64,000 nt of DNA, taken from NCBI GenBank assembly GCA_947458745.1, contig CANGYQ010000006.1:124001-188000 (forward strand), given 5' to 3'. The notes under the pieces were generated by a model. That model was not told the origin of the DNA, made no database searches, and saw only the letters and a program-made list of their open reading frames with translations. The position numbers and the translations under genes were made by a program. Source of the stretch: Bryobacteraceae bacterium (lineage in GTDB: Bacteria; Acidobacteriota; Terriglobia; Bryobacterales; Bryobacteraceae). This document shows, in pieces, positions 51,262 to 62,257 of this stretch (its first letter is position 1; every line of letters begins with the position of its first letter).

Positions 51262-53381
51262 TGCGTCACTCCCTCCTCACTTTGATGGTCGCGGTTCCGG
51301 CGCTGCTGGCGGCCGCTGAGCTGCCGAACTGGGTGCAGCCGCGCGAGATGGACAACGTCAAGGCGCGGAAGAATTTCTGGAGCTTCCAACCGGTGCGCAA
51401 GCCGCCAGTGCCGGCGGTCGAGTCCAAGTGGGTGCGGAATCCGCTGGATGCGTTCGTGCTGGAAAAGCTGCGCGAGAAGAAGGAAGAACCACGCACTGAA
51501 CTGGACCGGCGCGCATTGATGCGCCGCGCGATGCTGGACATCACCGGCCTGCCGCCGACGCCCAACCAGATGCGGGAGTTTCTCGCCGACAAGTCCCCCG
51601 ATGCTTACGAGAAGCTGGTGGACCGACTGATGGCCGGCACCGCCTATGGCGAGCGCTGGGGCCAGCGCTGGCTGGATGTCGTGCGCTACGCCGACACCAA
51701 CGGCTATGAACTGGATGCCGAACGCACCCACGCGTGGCGTTACCGTGACTACGTCATCCGCAGCTTCAATTCGAACAAGCGTTTCGACCAATTCTTGAAG
51801 GAACAGATCGCGGGCGACGAGCTGTGGCCCGCGGACTCCGATGCCCTGGTGGCCACCGGCTTCCATCGGACGGGACCGGAGCACATTGTCGGCGGCAACC
51901 AGGATCTCGAAATGAACCGGCAGGAAGTGCTGATCGAGATGAATGCCGGTGTCGGCAACGTCTTCCTGGGCTTGACCGTGCAATGCGCGCGCTGCCACAA
52001 CCACAAGTTCGACCCTTTCCTGCAGGCCGACTATTACCGCTTGGCCGCGATCTTTGCCGGCACGGAAGGGCGCGAAGTCGCCATTGCGACGCCGCTGGAA
52101 TGGGCCTCCTACAGCTTGGAACGCTACGAGTGGGAGCAGAAAGTGAAACCGATCCTCGATGCCATTAAGGCGATCGAGAAGCCCTACCGCGCCAAGCTGA
52201 AGGCCGAAAAGAGGGCGCAGTTGGAGCCCAAGTTCCGCGACGCGTTGGCCGTGCCGGAAGCACAGCGCACCCCGGAGCAAGCGGAACTGGCCAAGAACGC
52301 GGAATCGCAGACTGGCTCCACGTGGGACGAGGTGCTGGCCGCGATCCCGGCCGCAGAGCTGGCGGTCCGCAAAGGCTGGCGCGAGAAGCTGCATGAGCTG
52401 GAGTTGATCGAGCCGGAGCCGCCGCCGCACGCCTATGCCGCGGTGAATAGCGGCAAGCCGCATGCGACGCACATCTTGAAGGTGGGCGACCACAAGATGA
52501 AGCAGGGTCAAGTGGAGCCGGGCGTGCCGCTGGTGCTGGCCATCGCCCGCGGGCAGCAGGACCTGGGCGACGTTACCCGCGGCGCGCAAGGACGCCGGAC
52601 GCAGTTGGCCGAATGGCTGGCTACTCCCGATCATCCGCTGACCGCGCGAGTGTTCGTGAACCGCATGTGGCAGTTCCGCATGGGTGATGGGATCGTCAAG
52701 ACGCCGAATGATTTCGGGGCGTTGGGCGAACGGCCCACCAACCCCAAGCTGCTGGATTGGATGGCGAGTGAGTTTGTCGCTTCCGGCTGGGACATCAAGA
52801 AGCTGGACCGGATGATCTTGACGTCCAGCACCTACCGACAGTCAGCCGTGCAGCGGCGGCGGATGGATGCGGAAGTAGTGCGTGACTCGATCCTGGCCGT
52901 CTCGGGCCAGCTGAACGCCAAGATGTACGGCCCTCCCGTGAAGACGCCCATTGAGCAGGAGATCTACGACATCATCTTCACGGAGCAGGAGCCGGACAAT
53001 CTGTGGCCCCTGCCCAAGGATCGGCGCGAGATGTACCGGCGCACGGTTTACGTGCTGAATAAGCGCACGGTGCGTCTGCCGATGCTGGCCAACTTCGATC
53101 AGCCGGACACCATGTCCAGTTGCCCGCAGCGGCCCACGTCGACCCATGCGCTGCAGGCGCTGACGATGATGAATTCAGACTTCATGGCCGAGTCGGCGCG
53201 GGCGTTTGCCGCACGGCTGGGGAAGAAGGATCCAGTGGGTGATGCCTACTCCCTGGCCTTAACCCGCGAGCCGCGGCCGGAAGAACGGAAGCTGGCGGAG
53301 GAGTTTTTCAAGAAAGGTGGAACCGTGGCGGACTTCGCGTTGGCGCTACTAAATCGCAATGAGTTCATCTACCTTCCCTAA
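51261..53381 (+). CDS. DUF1549 + DUF1553 secreted protein
   Basis: 706 residues from the ATG at 51261, with signal peptide [22 protein letters not shown]1549 is at about 55-265 ([70 protein letters not shown] with CxxCH). DUF1553 follows at about 430-700 ([32 protein letters not shown]). The N-terminal cytochrome domain (PSCyt1) found in many relatives is absent, but the CARCHNHK segment could still bind haem or metal. Such proteins are abundant in Planctomycetes and Acidobacteria beside DUF1501 genes; the function is unknown. The frame continues upstream inside the UDG gene and is not used. Confidence 0.93.
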   Translation: MRHSLLTLMVAVPALLAAAELPNWVQPREMDNVKARKNFWSFQPVRKPPVPAVESKWVRNPLDAFVLEKLREKKEEPRTELDRRALMRRAMLDITGLPPTPNQMREFLADKSPDAYEKLVDRLMAGTAYGERWGQRWLDVVRYADTNGYELDAERTHAWRYRDYVIRSFNSNKRFDQFLKEQIAGDELWPADSDALVATGFHRTGPEHIVGGNQDLEMNRQEVLIEMNAGVGNVFLGLTVQCARCHNHKFDPFLQADYYRLAAIFAGTEGREVAIATPLEWASYSLERYEWEQKVKPILDAIKAIEKPYRAKLKAEKRAQLEPKFRDALAVPEAQRTPEQAELAKNAESQTGSTWDEVLAAIPAAELAVRKGWREKLHELELIEPEPPPHAYAAVNSGKPHATHILKVGDHKMKQGQVEPGVPLVLAIARGQQDLGDVTRGAQGRRTQLAEWLATPDHPLTARVFVNRMWQFRMGDGIVKTPNDFGALGERPTNPKLLDWMASEFVASGWDIKKLDRMILTSSTYRQSAVQRRRMDAEVVRDSILAVSGQLNAKMYGPPVKTPIEQEIYDIIFTEQEPDNLWPLPKDRREMYRRTVYVLNKRTVRLPMLANFDQPDTMSSCPQRPTSTHALQALTMMNSDFMAESARAFAARLGKKDPVGDAYSLALTREPRPEERKLAEEFFKKGGTVADFALALLNRNEFIYLP

Positions 53382-54801
53382 GCCGCCTGAAGGCCTCTGC
53401 TCGCGTTCGTCGCGGCGTGATGTGTTGCGCGCGGCGGCGCATGGCTTTGGCGGGATCGCGCTCGAAGCCATGCTCGCCAAGGGTGCTTTTGCCGAAAGGA
53501 CGAACCCGCTGGCGGCCAAACCGCAGCACTTCCCCGGCAAGGCCAAGAACGTTATCTTCCTGTTCATGGTGGGGGCACCGGGCCAGATGGATACGTTTGA
53601 CCCGAAGCCGATGCTGGCCAAGTACGAAGGGCAGAAGTTGCCCGAAAGCTTCGGCAAGATCACCAGCCAGTTCACTGATGGCTCAACACCGATCCTGGCT
53701 TCGCCGTTTACGTTCAAGCAGTACGGCCAATCAGGCGCATGGGTCTCGGACCTTTTCCCGAATCTGAAGGACTGCGTGGACGACATCTGCTTCGTCCGCA
53801 ACTTCTACACCGAAAGCGTCGTGCATGCCCCGGCGATGTATCAGGTGCACACGGGCCGCATTCTAATGGGCTATCCGAGCATGGGCTCCTGGGTGACCTA
53901 TGGCCTGGGTTCAACCTCCGACAACCTGCCCGCCTATGTCGTCATGCCGCAACCGGAAGGGACTCCGGAGGGTGGCACGCCCTGTTGGGGTTCAGCCTTC
54001 CTGCCCGCCGTCTACCAGGGGACGCTGCTGCGCCCGGGTCCGACGCCGATCCTTCATTTGAAGGCCCCCGCGGGCACCACGCCCGAACGCCAAAAGGCGA
54101 CGCTCGACCTGCTGCAGAAGATGAACGATCTCGACACGGCACCGGGTGATTCCGAAATGGCTGCGCGCATCGCCAGCTATGAACTGGCTTTCAAGATGCA
54201 ATCGCACGCGCCCGAAGCCGTCGACCTGACCAAGGAGACCGAGGCTACCAAGAAGCTGTATGGTCTTGATCGCAAGGAGACCTCCGAGTTCGGTACCCGC
54301 TGCCTGCTGGCCCGCCGCATGGTGGAACGCGGTGTCCGCTTTGTCCAGATTTATTCCGGTGGTGGCCCGGTAAGTGTCCAGTGGGACGCGCACAAGGACC
54401 TGGTTCCCAACCATCGCAAGATGGCGGGCATGACCGATCAGCCCATCGCGGCGCTGCTGAAGGACTTGAAGTCGCGAGGGTTGCTCGACGACACGCTGGT
54501 GATCTGGGGCAGTGAATTCGGGCGTTTGCCGATGTCGCAATCGGGCAATGGCCGTGACCACAACATGCACGGCTTTACCATGTGGTTTGCCGGTGGCGGC
54601 GTCAAGGGCGGCCAGACGATCGGTGCCACCGATGACTTTGGCCTTTACTGCGCCGGGACGAAATATCACATGCGGGACTTCCACGCGACCATCCTGCACG
54701 CCTTGGGCCTGGACCAACATAAGCTGTGGTACCTGCACAATGGCCGCCACGAGAAGCTGACCGACTTTGGGGGTAACGTGATCAAGGAAGTGTTCGGTTG
54801 A
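53359..54801 (+). CDS. DUF1501 protein (sulfatase-fold, TAT-exported)
   Basis: 480 residues. The twin-arginine leader is [19 protein letters not shown]. The DUF1501 body has [20 protein letters not shown] (site equivalent to the alkaline phosphatase metal-binding Asp), [45 protein letters not shown] and a C-terminal [13 protein letters not shown]. The fold is of the sulfatase/alkaline phosphatase superfamily, but the nucleophile is not obvious. The start overlaps the DUF1553 stop by 23 nt, the usual pairing of these two families. Probably they form one extracytoplasmic complex. Confidence 0.93.
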   Translation: MSSSTFPKPPEGLCSRSSRRDVLRAAAHGFGGIALEAMLAKGAFAERTNPLAAKPQHFPGKAKNVIFLFMVGAPGQMDTFDPKPMLAKYEGQKLPESFGKITSQFTDGSTPILASPFTFKQYGQSGAWVSDLFPNLKDCVDDICFVRNFYTESVVHAPAMYQVHTGRILMGYPSMGSWVTYGLGSTSDNLPAYVVMPQPEGTPEGGTPCWGSAFLPAVYQGTLLRPGPTPILHLKAPAGTTPERQKATLDLLQKMNDLDTAPGDSEMAARIASYELAFKMQSHAPEAVDLTKETEATKKLYGLDRKETSEFGTRCLLARRMVERGVRFVQIYSGGGPVSVQWDAHKDLVPNHRKMAGMTDQPIAALLKDLKSRGLLDDTLVIWGSEFGRLPMSQSGNGRDHNMHGFTMWFAGGGVKGGQTIGATDDFGLYCAGTKYHMRDFHATILHALGLDQHKLWYLHNGRHEKLTDFGGNVIKEVFG

Positions 54802-55499
54802 GGCGGCGTGAACTGTTGGCGCTGCCGCTGGCTTGGGGTGCGGTGGGCCGCGCCAGTGCGGCGGGCAAGTACACGGACAAGCTCTGGCAGCAGGCGATGC
54901 CGCTTTACCGGAAGATGCTGGCGCATCCGTTTCTCACCGGGCTGGCCGATGGGACGTTGCCGATGGAGAAGTTCCGCTACTACATGCTGCAGGATGCCAT
55001 CTACCTGGGCCGCTATGCCAAAGCGCTCAATGTCGTGGCGGCCAAGGCTCCCACGCAAGAGATCAGCCAGTTCTTTGCTGAAGGCGCCATCGGATGCATC
55101 AAGGAAGAGCGGCAAATGCACGCGCAGTACTTTTCTGCCGCTGACTTGAAGGCCGCCCGGATGGCTCCCACCTGTGCCGCCTACACCAATCACATGCTGG
55201 CCGTTGCGCATCAAGGCACTTTCGCCGATGGCGTGGCGGCGGTGACGCCGTGCTACTGGATCTACGCCGAAGTGGGGCGTGAGCTGATCAAGCGCGGGTC
55301 CAAGAACAAGGACTACCAGCAGTGGATCAACCAATATGGCGGCGAATCCTACGGCGTGACGGTGAAGCGCGAGCTGGCCGTGGTGGATGGCTTAACCTAC
55401 TTTGACGCCTCCAGCTTTGAGGAACACTTTATGGCCAGTGTCCGCTACGAGTATCTTTTCTGGGACATGGCCTGGCGCCTGGAAAAGTGGGAGCCGTAG
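54798..55499 (+). CDS. TenA-family thiaminase II with twin-arginine leader
   Basis: 233 residues. The start is a TTG overlapping the DUF1501 stop (TTGA). [21 protein letters not shown] looks like a TAT signal. The remainder is a complete TenA helical bundle: ASP/Tyr pocket region [19 protein letters not shown], catalytic Cys152 in [11 protein letters not shown] and catalytic Glu218 in [11 protein letters not shown]. TenA of the Cys type hydrolyses thiamine breakdown products to release the aminopyrimidine HMP. An exported form would work in the periplasm, which is unusual. The NCS2 permease starts 6 nt later. Confidence 0.9.
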   Translation: MRRRELLALPLAWGAVGRASAAGKYTDKLWQQAMPLYRKMLAHPFLTGLADGTLPMEKFRYYMLQDAIYLGRYAKALNVVAAKAPTQEISQFFAEGAIGCIKEERQMHAQYFSAADLKAARMAPTCAAYTNHMLAVAHQGTFADGVAAVTPCYWIYAEVGRELIKRGSKNKDYQQWINQYGGESYGVTVKRELAVVDGLTYFDASSFEEHFMASVRYEYLFWDMAWRLEKWEP

Positions 55500-55505
55500 G
55501 CCGCT

Positions 55506-56807
55506 TTGAAGCAGTCCCTGGAGCGGTACTTTGAGCTCGAAAAACTAGGCACCAACTGGCGCACGGAGATTCTGGCCGGGCTGACGACGTTTGTCACCAT
55601 GGCCTACATCATCTTTGTCAATCCGTCCATCTTGAAGGATGCCGGCATGCCCGTGGCGGCCACCACGGCGGCCACCTGCCTCTCCGCAGCGCTGGGTAGT
55701 TTTCTGATGGGCGCGGTGGCGCGGTATCCCATTGCTCTGGCCCCCGGCATGGGCTTGAACGCGTACTTCACCTACGCCGTGGTGAAGGGCATGGGCGTGC
55801 CCTGGGAAGTGGCGCTGGGCGCGGTGTTTCTCTCGGGCGCGGCATTCCTGCTGCTCACCTTAACCGGCGTGCGCCAGATGATTGTAGAGGCCATTCCCAG
55901 TGACCTTTACGCCGCCGTGGCCGCGGGCATTGGCTTCTTTATTGCGCTGATCGGGCTGCGGAATGCGGGCCTGATTGTCGCCAGTCCCGCGACGCTGGTG
56001 GAACTGGGCAAGCTATCTTCTCCCACCGCGCTGCTGGCCCTTGTGGGTCTATTCGTCACGGCGGGCTTGATGGTGTGGAACGTCCGGGGCGCGATGCTTT
56101 GGGGCGTAGCGATCACCACCGCCGTGGCGTTGGCCACGGGCCAGACGGCCTGGACCTCCACGGCGTCGCCATTGGCTGCGCTCGGCGAGACGGCGCTGAA
56201 GCTCGACATTGGGCGCGCGCTCAGCTTAGGCGCGGTGGAGATCGTCTTCGTGTTTCTGTTTGTCGACATGTTCGACAACGTCGGCACGCTGGTGGCGGTG
56301 GGCAAGCGCGCGGGTCTGTTCGATGCGGCCAACCGCATCCCGCGTGTCGATCGCATCCTGTTGGCAGACGCCACGGCAACCATGGGCGGGTCGTTGCTGG
56401 GCACTTCGACGGTGGTTAGCTACATCGAAAGCGCGGCGGGCGTGGCCGCCGGTGGACGCTCTGGAGTCACTGCGATTGTGGTGGCGCTGCTCTTCGTACT
56501 CGCGTTGTTCCTGGTTCCAGTGGCGGGCGTGATCCCGGCAGGGGCCACGGCACCGGCCTTGATTCTCGTGGGCTGCCTGATGATGAAGCACACCGCCGAG
56601 ATCGCCTGGAAGGACCTGGAGGTAGCGATTCCCGCGTTCCTCACCATCGCCCTGATCCCGCTGACCTTTTCGATCGCCAATGGTCTGGCGGCGGGATTCC
56701 TCAGCTACGTACTGCTCAAGTCCATCCGGGGCAAGGGGGTGCACTGGTTTGTTTATCTGCTGGCCGCCTTGTTTTTGTTGCGGTTCGTCTATCTGGCGCG
56801 GAGTTAG
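55506..56807 (+). CDS. NCS2 family permease (AzgA-like nucleobase transporter)
   Basis: 433 residues with about 12-14 membrane helices. N-terminal GTNWRTEILAGLTTFVTMAYI, then ALAPGMGLNAYFTYAVV (conserved GMGxNAYF), FLFVDMFDNVGTLVAVG and TATMGGSLLGTSTVVSYIES are signatures of the AzgA (adenine/guanine/hypoxanthine:H+ symporter) branch. Start TTG at 55506. Because it follows the exported TenA by 6 nt it may import the pyrimidine released by that enzyme, but a purine role is the family default. The stop interlocks with that of the convergent membrane protein (TTAG). Confidence 0.93.
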   Translation: MKQSLERYFELEKLGTNWRTEILAGLTTFVTMAYIIFVNPSILKDAGMPVAATTAATCLSAALGSFLMGAVARYPIALAPGMGLNAYFTYAVVKGMGVPWEVALGAVFLSGAAFLLLTLTGVRQMIVEAIPSDLYAAVAAGIGFFIALIGLRNAGLIVASPATLVELGKLSSPTALLALVGLFVTAGLMVWNVRGAMLWGVAITTAVALATGQTAWTSTASPLAALGETALKLDIGRALSLGAVEIVFVFLFVDMFDNVGTLVAVGKRAGLFDAANRIPRVDRILLADATATMGGSLLGTSTVVSYIESAAGVAAGGRSGVTAIVVALLFVLALFLVPVAGVIPAGATAPALILVGCLMMKHTAEIAWKDLEVAIPAFLTIALIPLTFSIANGLAAGFLSYVLLKSIRGKGVHWFVYLLAALFLLRFVYLARS

Positions 56808-57193
56808 CGCGGCGAAAACAGCGGCTCCACTTCGGGTGACAACACCACCCAGAAGCCGTAGACCGCCAGCAGCGTTCCAATCGGAAACTCTGCCAGCATC
56901 AGAGCACAAACCACCATGGTCAGATCGCGGGACCAGGGGCGGAACTGGCGCAATCCCAATCCCGCGATCACCATCGGGACCGCCAGCACCAGCGCCACCA
57001 GCATTAGCACCGAGCCCAGCATTTCCACGAGTGGCAGGTTCAGCGATTCGCCCGTACCGGCCTGCGCTGCGTCGATGATCAACGAAACCGGGCTACCAAA
57101 CAGACCTATACCCACCAGCGCCAGCAGCGCTCCCGCCACGCCGAACATGATTAGCATCGCCCCTAGGGTACGTACATGCTCGTCGATACCCAC
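56804..57193 (-). CDS. Small integral membrane protein, unknown function
   Basis: 129 residues with four predicted membrane helices: MLIMFGVAGALLALVGIGL, LGSVLMLVALVLAVPMVIAG, TMVVCALMLAEFPIGTLLA and a preceding hydrophobic stretch with FGSPVSLII. The end VVLSPEVEPLFSPR is typical of small tetra-helical proteins of unknown function in several phyla. GTG start with GGAGGG upstream. Confidence 0.7.
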   Translation of the reverse strand: MGIDEHVRTLGAMLIMFGVAGALLALVGIGLFGSPVSLIIDAAQAGTGESLNLPLVEMLGSVLMLVALVLAVPMVIAGLGLRQFRPWSRDLTMVVCALMLAEFPIGTLLAVYGFWVVLSPEVEPLFSPR

Positions 57194-57239
57194 GCTCGCC
57201 CTCCGTCAACCTGGCCCGCACAGCGGACCTAAGCTCACT

Positions 57240-58265
<1,026 letters not shown>

Positions 58266-58286
58266 AAGCTACTCTCTTAGATTCCC

Positions 58287-59654
58287 ATGCTTACTTCGAA
58301 GAAGTCTTTTCTGTTGGTCGTCGTGCTGGCGGTTTCGACGGCCGGAGCGCAGACGCTGGACCGCCAGTATCAGGACGTAGCGGGCCGCCTGGTGGGCGCG
58401 GCGCTTACCGACGAAGGTGGCTTTGCGAAGTTGACCTGGCTCTGCGACCGGATCGGCGCACGTCTAGGGGGGTCAAAAGCTCTTGAAGAGGCCGTCCGCT
58501 GGTCCGCCGCGGAGATGAAGCGGGAAGGGCTGGCCAACGTCGTGACACCCAAGGTGATGGTGCCGCATTGGGTGCGCGGCGCGGAGTCGGCCAAGATCCT
58601 GTCGCCGATCGCGCGGCCGCTGACGATGCTGGGGTTGGGCAACAGTATCGGCACCCCCAAGGAGGGCATCACGGCCGAGGTGATCGCCGTGCGCAATTTC
58701 GAGGAGTTGAAGGCGCTGGGCGAGGCAAGGGTGAAGGGCAAGATCGTGCTCTACAACGTCGATTACCAGGGCTATGGCCGCACGGTCACCTATCGCGCCG
58801 CTGGTGCATCGCGTGCGGCGGAACTGGGTGCCGTGGCGTCACTGGTGCGGGCGGTTGGATCAGCCACTTTGCAAACGCCGCACACCGGAGCTTTGAACTA
58901 TGCCGCCACCGCGCCCAAGATTCCGGCCGCCAGCGTGACGCTGGAAGATGCCGTGCTGATGCAGCGGCTGATCGATGCGGGCGAGACCGTGCGGGTCCAC
59001 TTGCACATGGAGGCGCAGATGCTGCCGCCCGCCGAGTCGGCCAATGTGATCGGAGAAATTGTGGGCCGCGAAAAGCCCGATGAAGTGGTGGTGCTGGGCG
59101 GCCATCTCGACAGCTGGGACGTGGGCCAGGGCGCCCACGATGATGGCACCGGCGTGATGGCGGCGCTGCAGGCGGTGGTGTTGATGAAGAAGTTAGGCCT
59201 CCAGCCGCGGCGCACGGTCCGGGTGGTGCTGTGGACCAATGAAGAGAATGGCCTCGCGGGCGGCACGGCGTACCGGGAATGGGTAGGCGCCGCAGTGAAG
59301 AAGCATGTCGCGGCCATTGAGATGGACGGGGGCGGGGAACGGCCGCTTGGCTTCGGCATCGGCGGTGGCGATCCCAAGCAGGTGGAACTGCTGCGGCAGA
59401 TCGGCAAACTGCTGGATGGCATCGGCGCAGGCCGCATCACCATCGGCGGCGGCGGCGCGGACATCAGCCCCATCATGCGGGAAGGCGTCCCCGGCATCGG
59501 CCTGCAGACCGTGGGCACGCACTACTTTGACTGGCACCACACGCACGCCGACACGCTGGACAAAGTGGACCCAGTGGAGTTCAGGAAGTGCACCGCGGCG
59601 CTAGCCGTGATGGCCTACGTGCTGGCCGACATGCCGGGCAAGCTGGCGGAGTAG
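58287..59654 (+). CDS. M28 family metallopeptidase, secreted (carboxypeptidase Q-like)
   Basis: 455 residues with signal peptide KSFLLVVVLAVSTAGA. The PA-type insertion domain (about 130-255) sits inside the chain. The two-zinc peptidase core shows GGHLDSWDVGQGAHDDGTG (first His and bridging Asp), WTNEENGLAGG (catalytic Glu pair), AIEMDGGGE and the last His in DWHHTHADTLDKVD. It likely cleaves dipeptides or N-terminal residues in the periplasm. TACTCT lies 11 nt before the ATG. Confidence 0.93.
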   Translation: MLTSKKSFLLVVVLAVSTAGAQTLDRQYQDVAGRLVGAALTDEGGFAKLTWLCDRIGARLGGSKALEEAVRWSAAEMKREGLANVVTPKVMVPHWVRGAESAKILSPIARPLTMLGLGNSIGTPKEGITAEVIAVRNFEELKALGEARVKGKIVLYNVDYQGYGRTVTYRAAGASRAAELGAVASLVRAVGSATLQTPHTGALNYAATAPKIPAASVTLEDAVLMQRLIDAGETVRVHLHMEAQMLPPAESANVIGEIVGREKPDEVVVLGGHLDSWDVGQGAHDDGTGVMAALQAVVLMKKLGLQPRRTVRVVLWTNEENGLAGGTAYREWVGAAVKKHVAAIEMDGGGERPLGFGIGGGDPKQVELLRQIGKLLDGIGAGRITIGGGGADISPIMREGVPGIGLQTVGTHYFDWHHTHADTLDKVDPVEFRKCTAALAVMAYVLADMPGKLAE

Positions 59655-59666
59655 CTGACGGGCTGC

Positions 59667-62255
59667 TTACTCCGCCCGCAACACTTCCAACGGCTTCTGG
59701 CCCAAAATGCGAGCGCTAGCGGCCCAACCGGCGATGTTGGCGATCACCGCGGTCAGCACCACGGCCACCAGAATTGACGGTGCGTTGAACTTCCATTCGC
59801 CCTTGAAGAACTGCACCAGAACGAGGTTGGCGAAGCCGCTCGCCAGCAAGCTGCCCATCAGTCCGGCGGTGGCCCCCAGGATGGAGAACTCAGCCGAGAA
59901 GATCCGGGAGACACGCTTCCTGGTTGCCCCAAGGGTCTTCAAGATCACCACTTCCCGGATGCGGCGGAAGCGCGTGCCGGCCACGCTGGAGGCCAGGATG
60001 ATCACCCCGGCCATAATGGCAAACGTCGAGATGAAGCGGATCACCAGCGCGATCTGGTCCACCACTTCCTGCACGGTCTGGATGACGTCAGCAACGTTGA
60101 TCACGCTGACGGTGGGGAAGCGCTGATAAAGGCTCTGCTGGAGGCTGGCGACGGCGCTGGGCTGCATGCGGAGCGCGCTGTAGTAGATGGTCGGCAGCCC
60201 CGCGACGCTTTCCGGCGTGAACAGGAACTCGGTATTGGATCCCGGGCCCACGGCCAAATTGCGATAGACCACAGCCACCCGGGCCAGCACCGTCTTGCCC
60301 GACGACACAAACTCAATCTCGGTGCCGGGTGACACTTTCAGTACCTTGGCCGCATCGTCGCCAATCGCCACCAGCCCGGCGGTGGATTTGGTCCACCAGG
60401 CGCCACTGACCACCTGGGTCTGCTTGGGTGCCTCGGTAACGTAGGAGACGTTGCGGGATTGCCGGAAGCGGCGTTGAAAGCCCTTCAACTCCATCGTCTC
60501 GACGGGCTGGCCATTCACCTTCACGACGCGGGCAGCAATGGAGGGGATCAGCTCCGGCGGCTTGTCCAAGCCCGGCTGCCGCTTCACCAAGTCCGTCACG
60601 CCATCCTTTTGCGCCTGCTGGATGTCGATCAGAAAGACGTTGGGCATGCCCGGCGGGGCCGAGGCGGCGATCTCGGAAAGAATTGACTGCTGCACCAGGT
60701 AGATGGTCACCGTGAACATCACCCCCAAACCCAGCGCCACCAGCACCGCTCGGGCTTGGTTGCCGGGCCGGTAGAGGTTGGCCAGGCCATGGCGCCAATT
60801 CGCGGGCAGCGTGCGGATCTTAACCACCATCTTCAACACCCGCAATAACAGCCACGCGACGCCCGCCAGCACTCCCAGCGCCACCGCTAGGCCACCCGTG
60901 AAGTAAGCGCCCAGCCGCAACGCATCCTCCAGCTTGCCGCCCGCAATCCAGGCGGCCAGAGCGCCCATCCCCACCAGGATGCCGCCCGAAACCGCGATGG
61001 CGGAACGGCTGCGGAACCAGCCGCCCCGGGTCTCGCCCATTTCACGGCGCAGGATCAGGTTGGGCCGGATCTCGCGGACCGACAGCAGCGGCGGCAGCGT
61101 AAACAGCAGCGTCGAGAAGACGGCTACCAGCAACCCTTGCGCCATCGACGCCCAATCCCAGACAAACGAGGGCGGCACCTGGAAGTAGCGTGCGATCAAG
61201 TGCGGAAACGCCAACTGCACCGCACCACCCACCGCAATGCCCAGCAGACCGCCGGTGAGCCCCAGGGCCAGGGTTTGCAACAGGTAGATGCGGATGATCT
61301 GCGAGGATCTCGCACCCAGGCACTTCATCACCGCGATGGAATCCAGTTTCTGCTGCAAGTGCGAATGCATGGCCGTGGCCACGCCCAGCGCGCCGACAAT
61401 CAAAGCGATCAGGCTGACCAGCGAAAGAAAGCGGGTTGAGGTTTCCAGCCCCCGGGTAATGGCCGGATTGGTTTCGCGGAAATCGATCACTTGCGCTTCC
61501 GGGAAGGTGTTCTTCAACGTCTGGCGCACCGCCTCGACATCGGGCGGGGGCGTCGCGGTAGACGGTTGGGCGATCGGCAACTGGAACAGGAAGCGCTGCG
61601 CCGCGCGGCTGCCGGCGTTCAGCAGACCAGCGCGCTCCAGGCCGCTCCGGGTCATCAGCAGGCGCGGGCCGATGTTGATGCTGCCGGACATCTTGTCGGG
61701 TTCCTTGGTCACCTGCCCGATCACTTTGTAGTCTTGACCACCCAGGCGGATCATGTCGCCGGTCGTGACGTTCAGGCGCAGAGCCAAGTCGTCAGAGACG
61801 GCCACTGAATTCTCATTCAACACGTCGCGCAGCCGCGCGGCGGGGGTCAGCTGAACTTCGCCGTAGAAAGGATAGAGCGCCGGATCGATCGCCTTGGCCG
61901 AGACCAGCACCGGGGCCGTGGGCTTCGAGGGGTCTTTCAGTGACGCGGCCATGGTCAGGGTCTCCGTCACTTGCGTGGAGCGGATGCCTTGGCGGCCCAG
62001 GTCGTCGATCACGGCCATTTGCTCCGGCGTGGCCATCACAAAAACCCGCGCCGAAAGGTCCGCCGCCATTAGCGTGCGGGCTTCTTTCAGCAGCATGGCG
62101 TAGAAGGCGCTTGAAAAGCCGCGGACCCCGGTGAGCGAGCCCACCCCCACGGCCACGGCCAAAATGACGAAGCCAAACTTGACGGACGAGGCGCGGGATT
62201 CGCGCCAAGCGATCTTCGCCGCAGTGGCGAGCGAAAAATTATCTTGCCTGGTCAC
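59667..62255 (-). CDS. ABC transporter permease, YbbP/FtsX type
   Basis: 862 residues with two FtsX-like halves, each of four helices around large periplasmic domains. The first helix is AKIAWRESRASSVKFGFVILAVAV; the first FtsX core carries SLVSLIALIVGALGVATAMHSHLQQKLDSIAVMKCLGAR; the second carries IMAGVIILASSVAGTRFRRIREVVILKTLGATRKRV. The length and order match YbbP. With the ATPase 2 nt upstream it forms a MacB-like exporter or lipoprotein/lipid-extraction complex. The nearby divergent tesA-like gene reproduces the tesA-ybbA-ybbP neighbourhood known from E. coli. Confidence 0.93.
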   Translation of the reverse strand: MTRQDNFSLATAAKIAWRESRASSVKFGFVILAVAVGVGSLTGVRGFSSAFYAMLLKEARTLMAADLSARVFVMATPEQMAVIDDLGRQGIRSTQVTETLTMAASLKDPSKPTAPVLVSAKAIDPALYPFYGEVQLTPAARLRDVLNENSVAVSDDLALRLNVTTGDMIRLGGQDYKVIGQVTKEPDKMSGSINIGPRLLMTRSGLERAGLLNAGSRAAQRFLFQLPIAQPSTATPPPDVEAVRQTLKNTFPEAQVIDFRETNPAITRGLETSTRFLSLVSLIALIVGALGVATAMHSHLQQKLDSIAVMKCLGARSSQIIRIYLLQTLALGLTGGLLGIAVGGAVQLAFPHLIARYFQVPPSFVWDWASMAQGLLVAVFSTLLFTLPPLLSVREIRPNLILRREMGETRGGWFRSRSAIAVSGGILVGMGALAAWIAGGKLEDALRLGAYFTGGLAVALGVLAGVAWLLLRVLKMVVKIRTLPANWRHGLANLYRPGNQARAVLVALGLGVMFTVTIYLVQQSILSEIAASAPPGMPNVFLIDIQQAQKDGVTDLVKRQPGLDKPPELIPSIAARVVKVNGQPVETMELKGFQRRFRQSRNVSYVTEAPKQTQVVSGAWWTKSTAGLVAIGDDAAKVLKVSPGTEIEFVSSGKTVLARVAVVYRNLAVGPGSNTEFLFTPESVAGLPTIYYSALRMQPSAVASLQQSLYQRFPTVSVINVADVIQTVQEVVDQIALVIRFISTFAIMAGVIILASSVAGTRFRRIREVVILKTLGATRKRVSRIFSAEFSILGATAGLMGSLLASGFANLVLVQFFKGEWKFNAPSILVAVVLTAVIANIAGWAASARILGQKPLEVLRAE

Positions 62256-62257
62256 GC

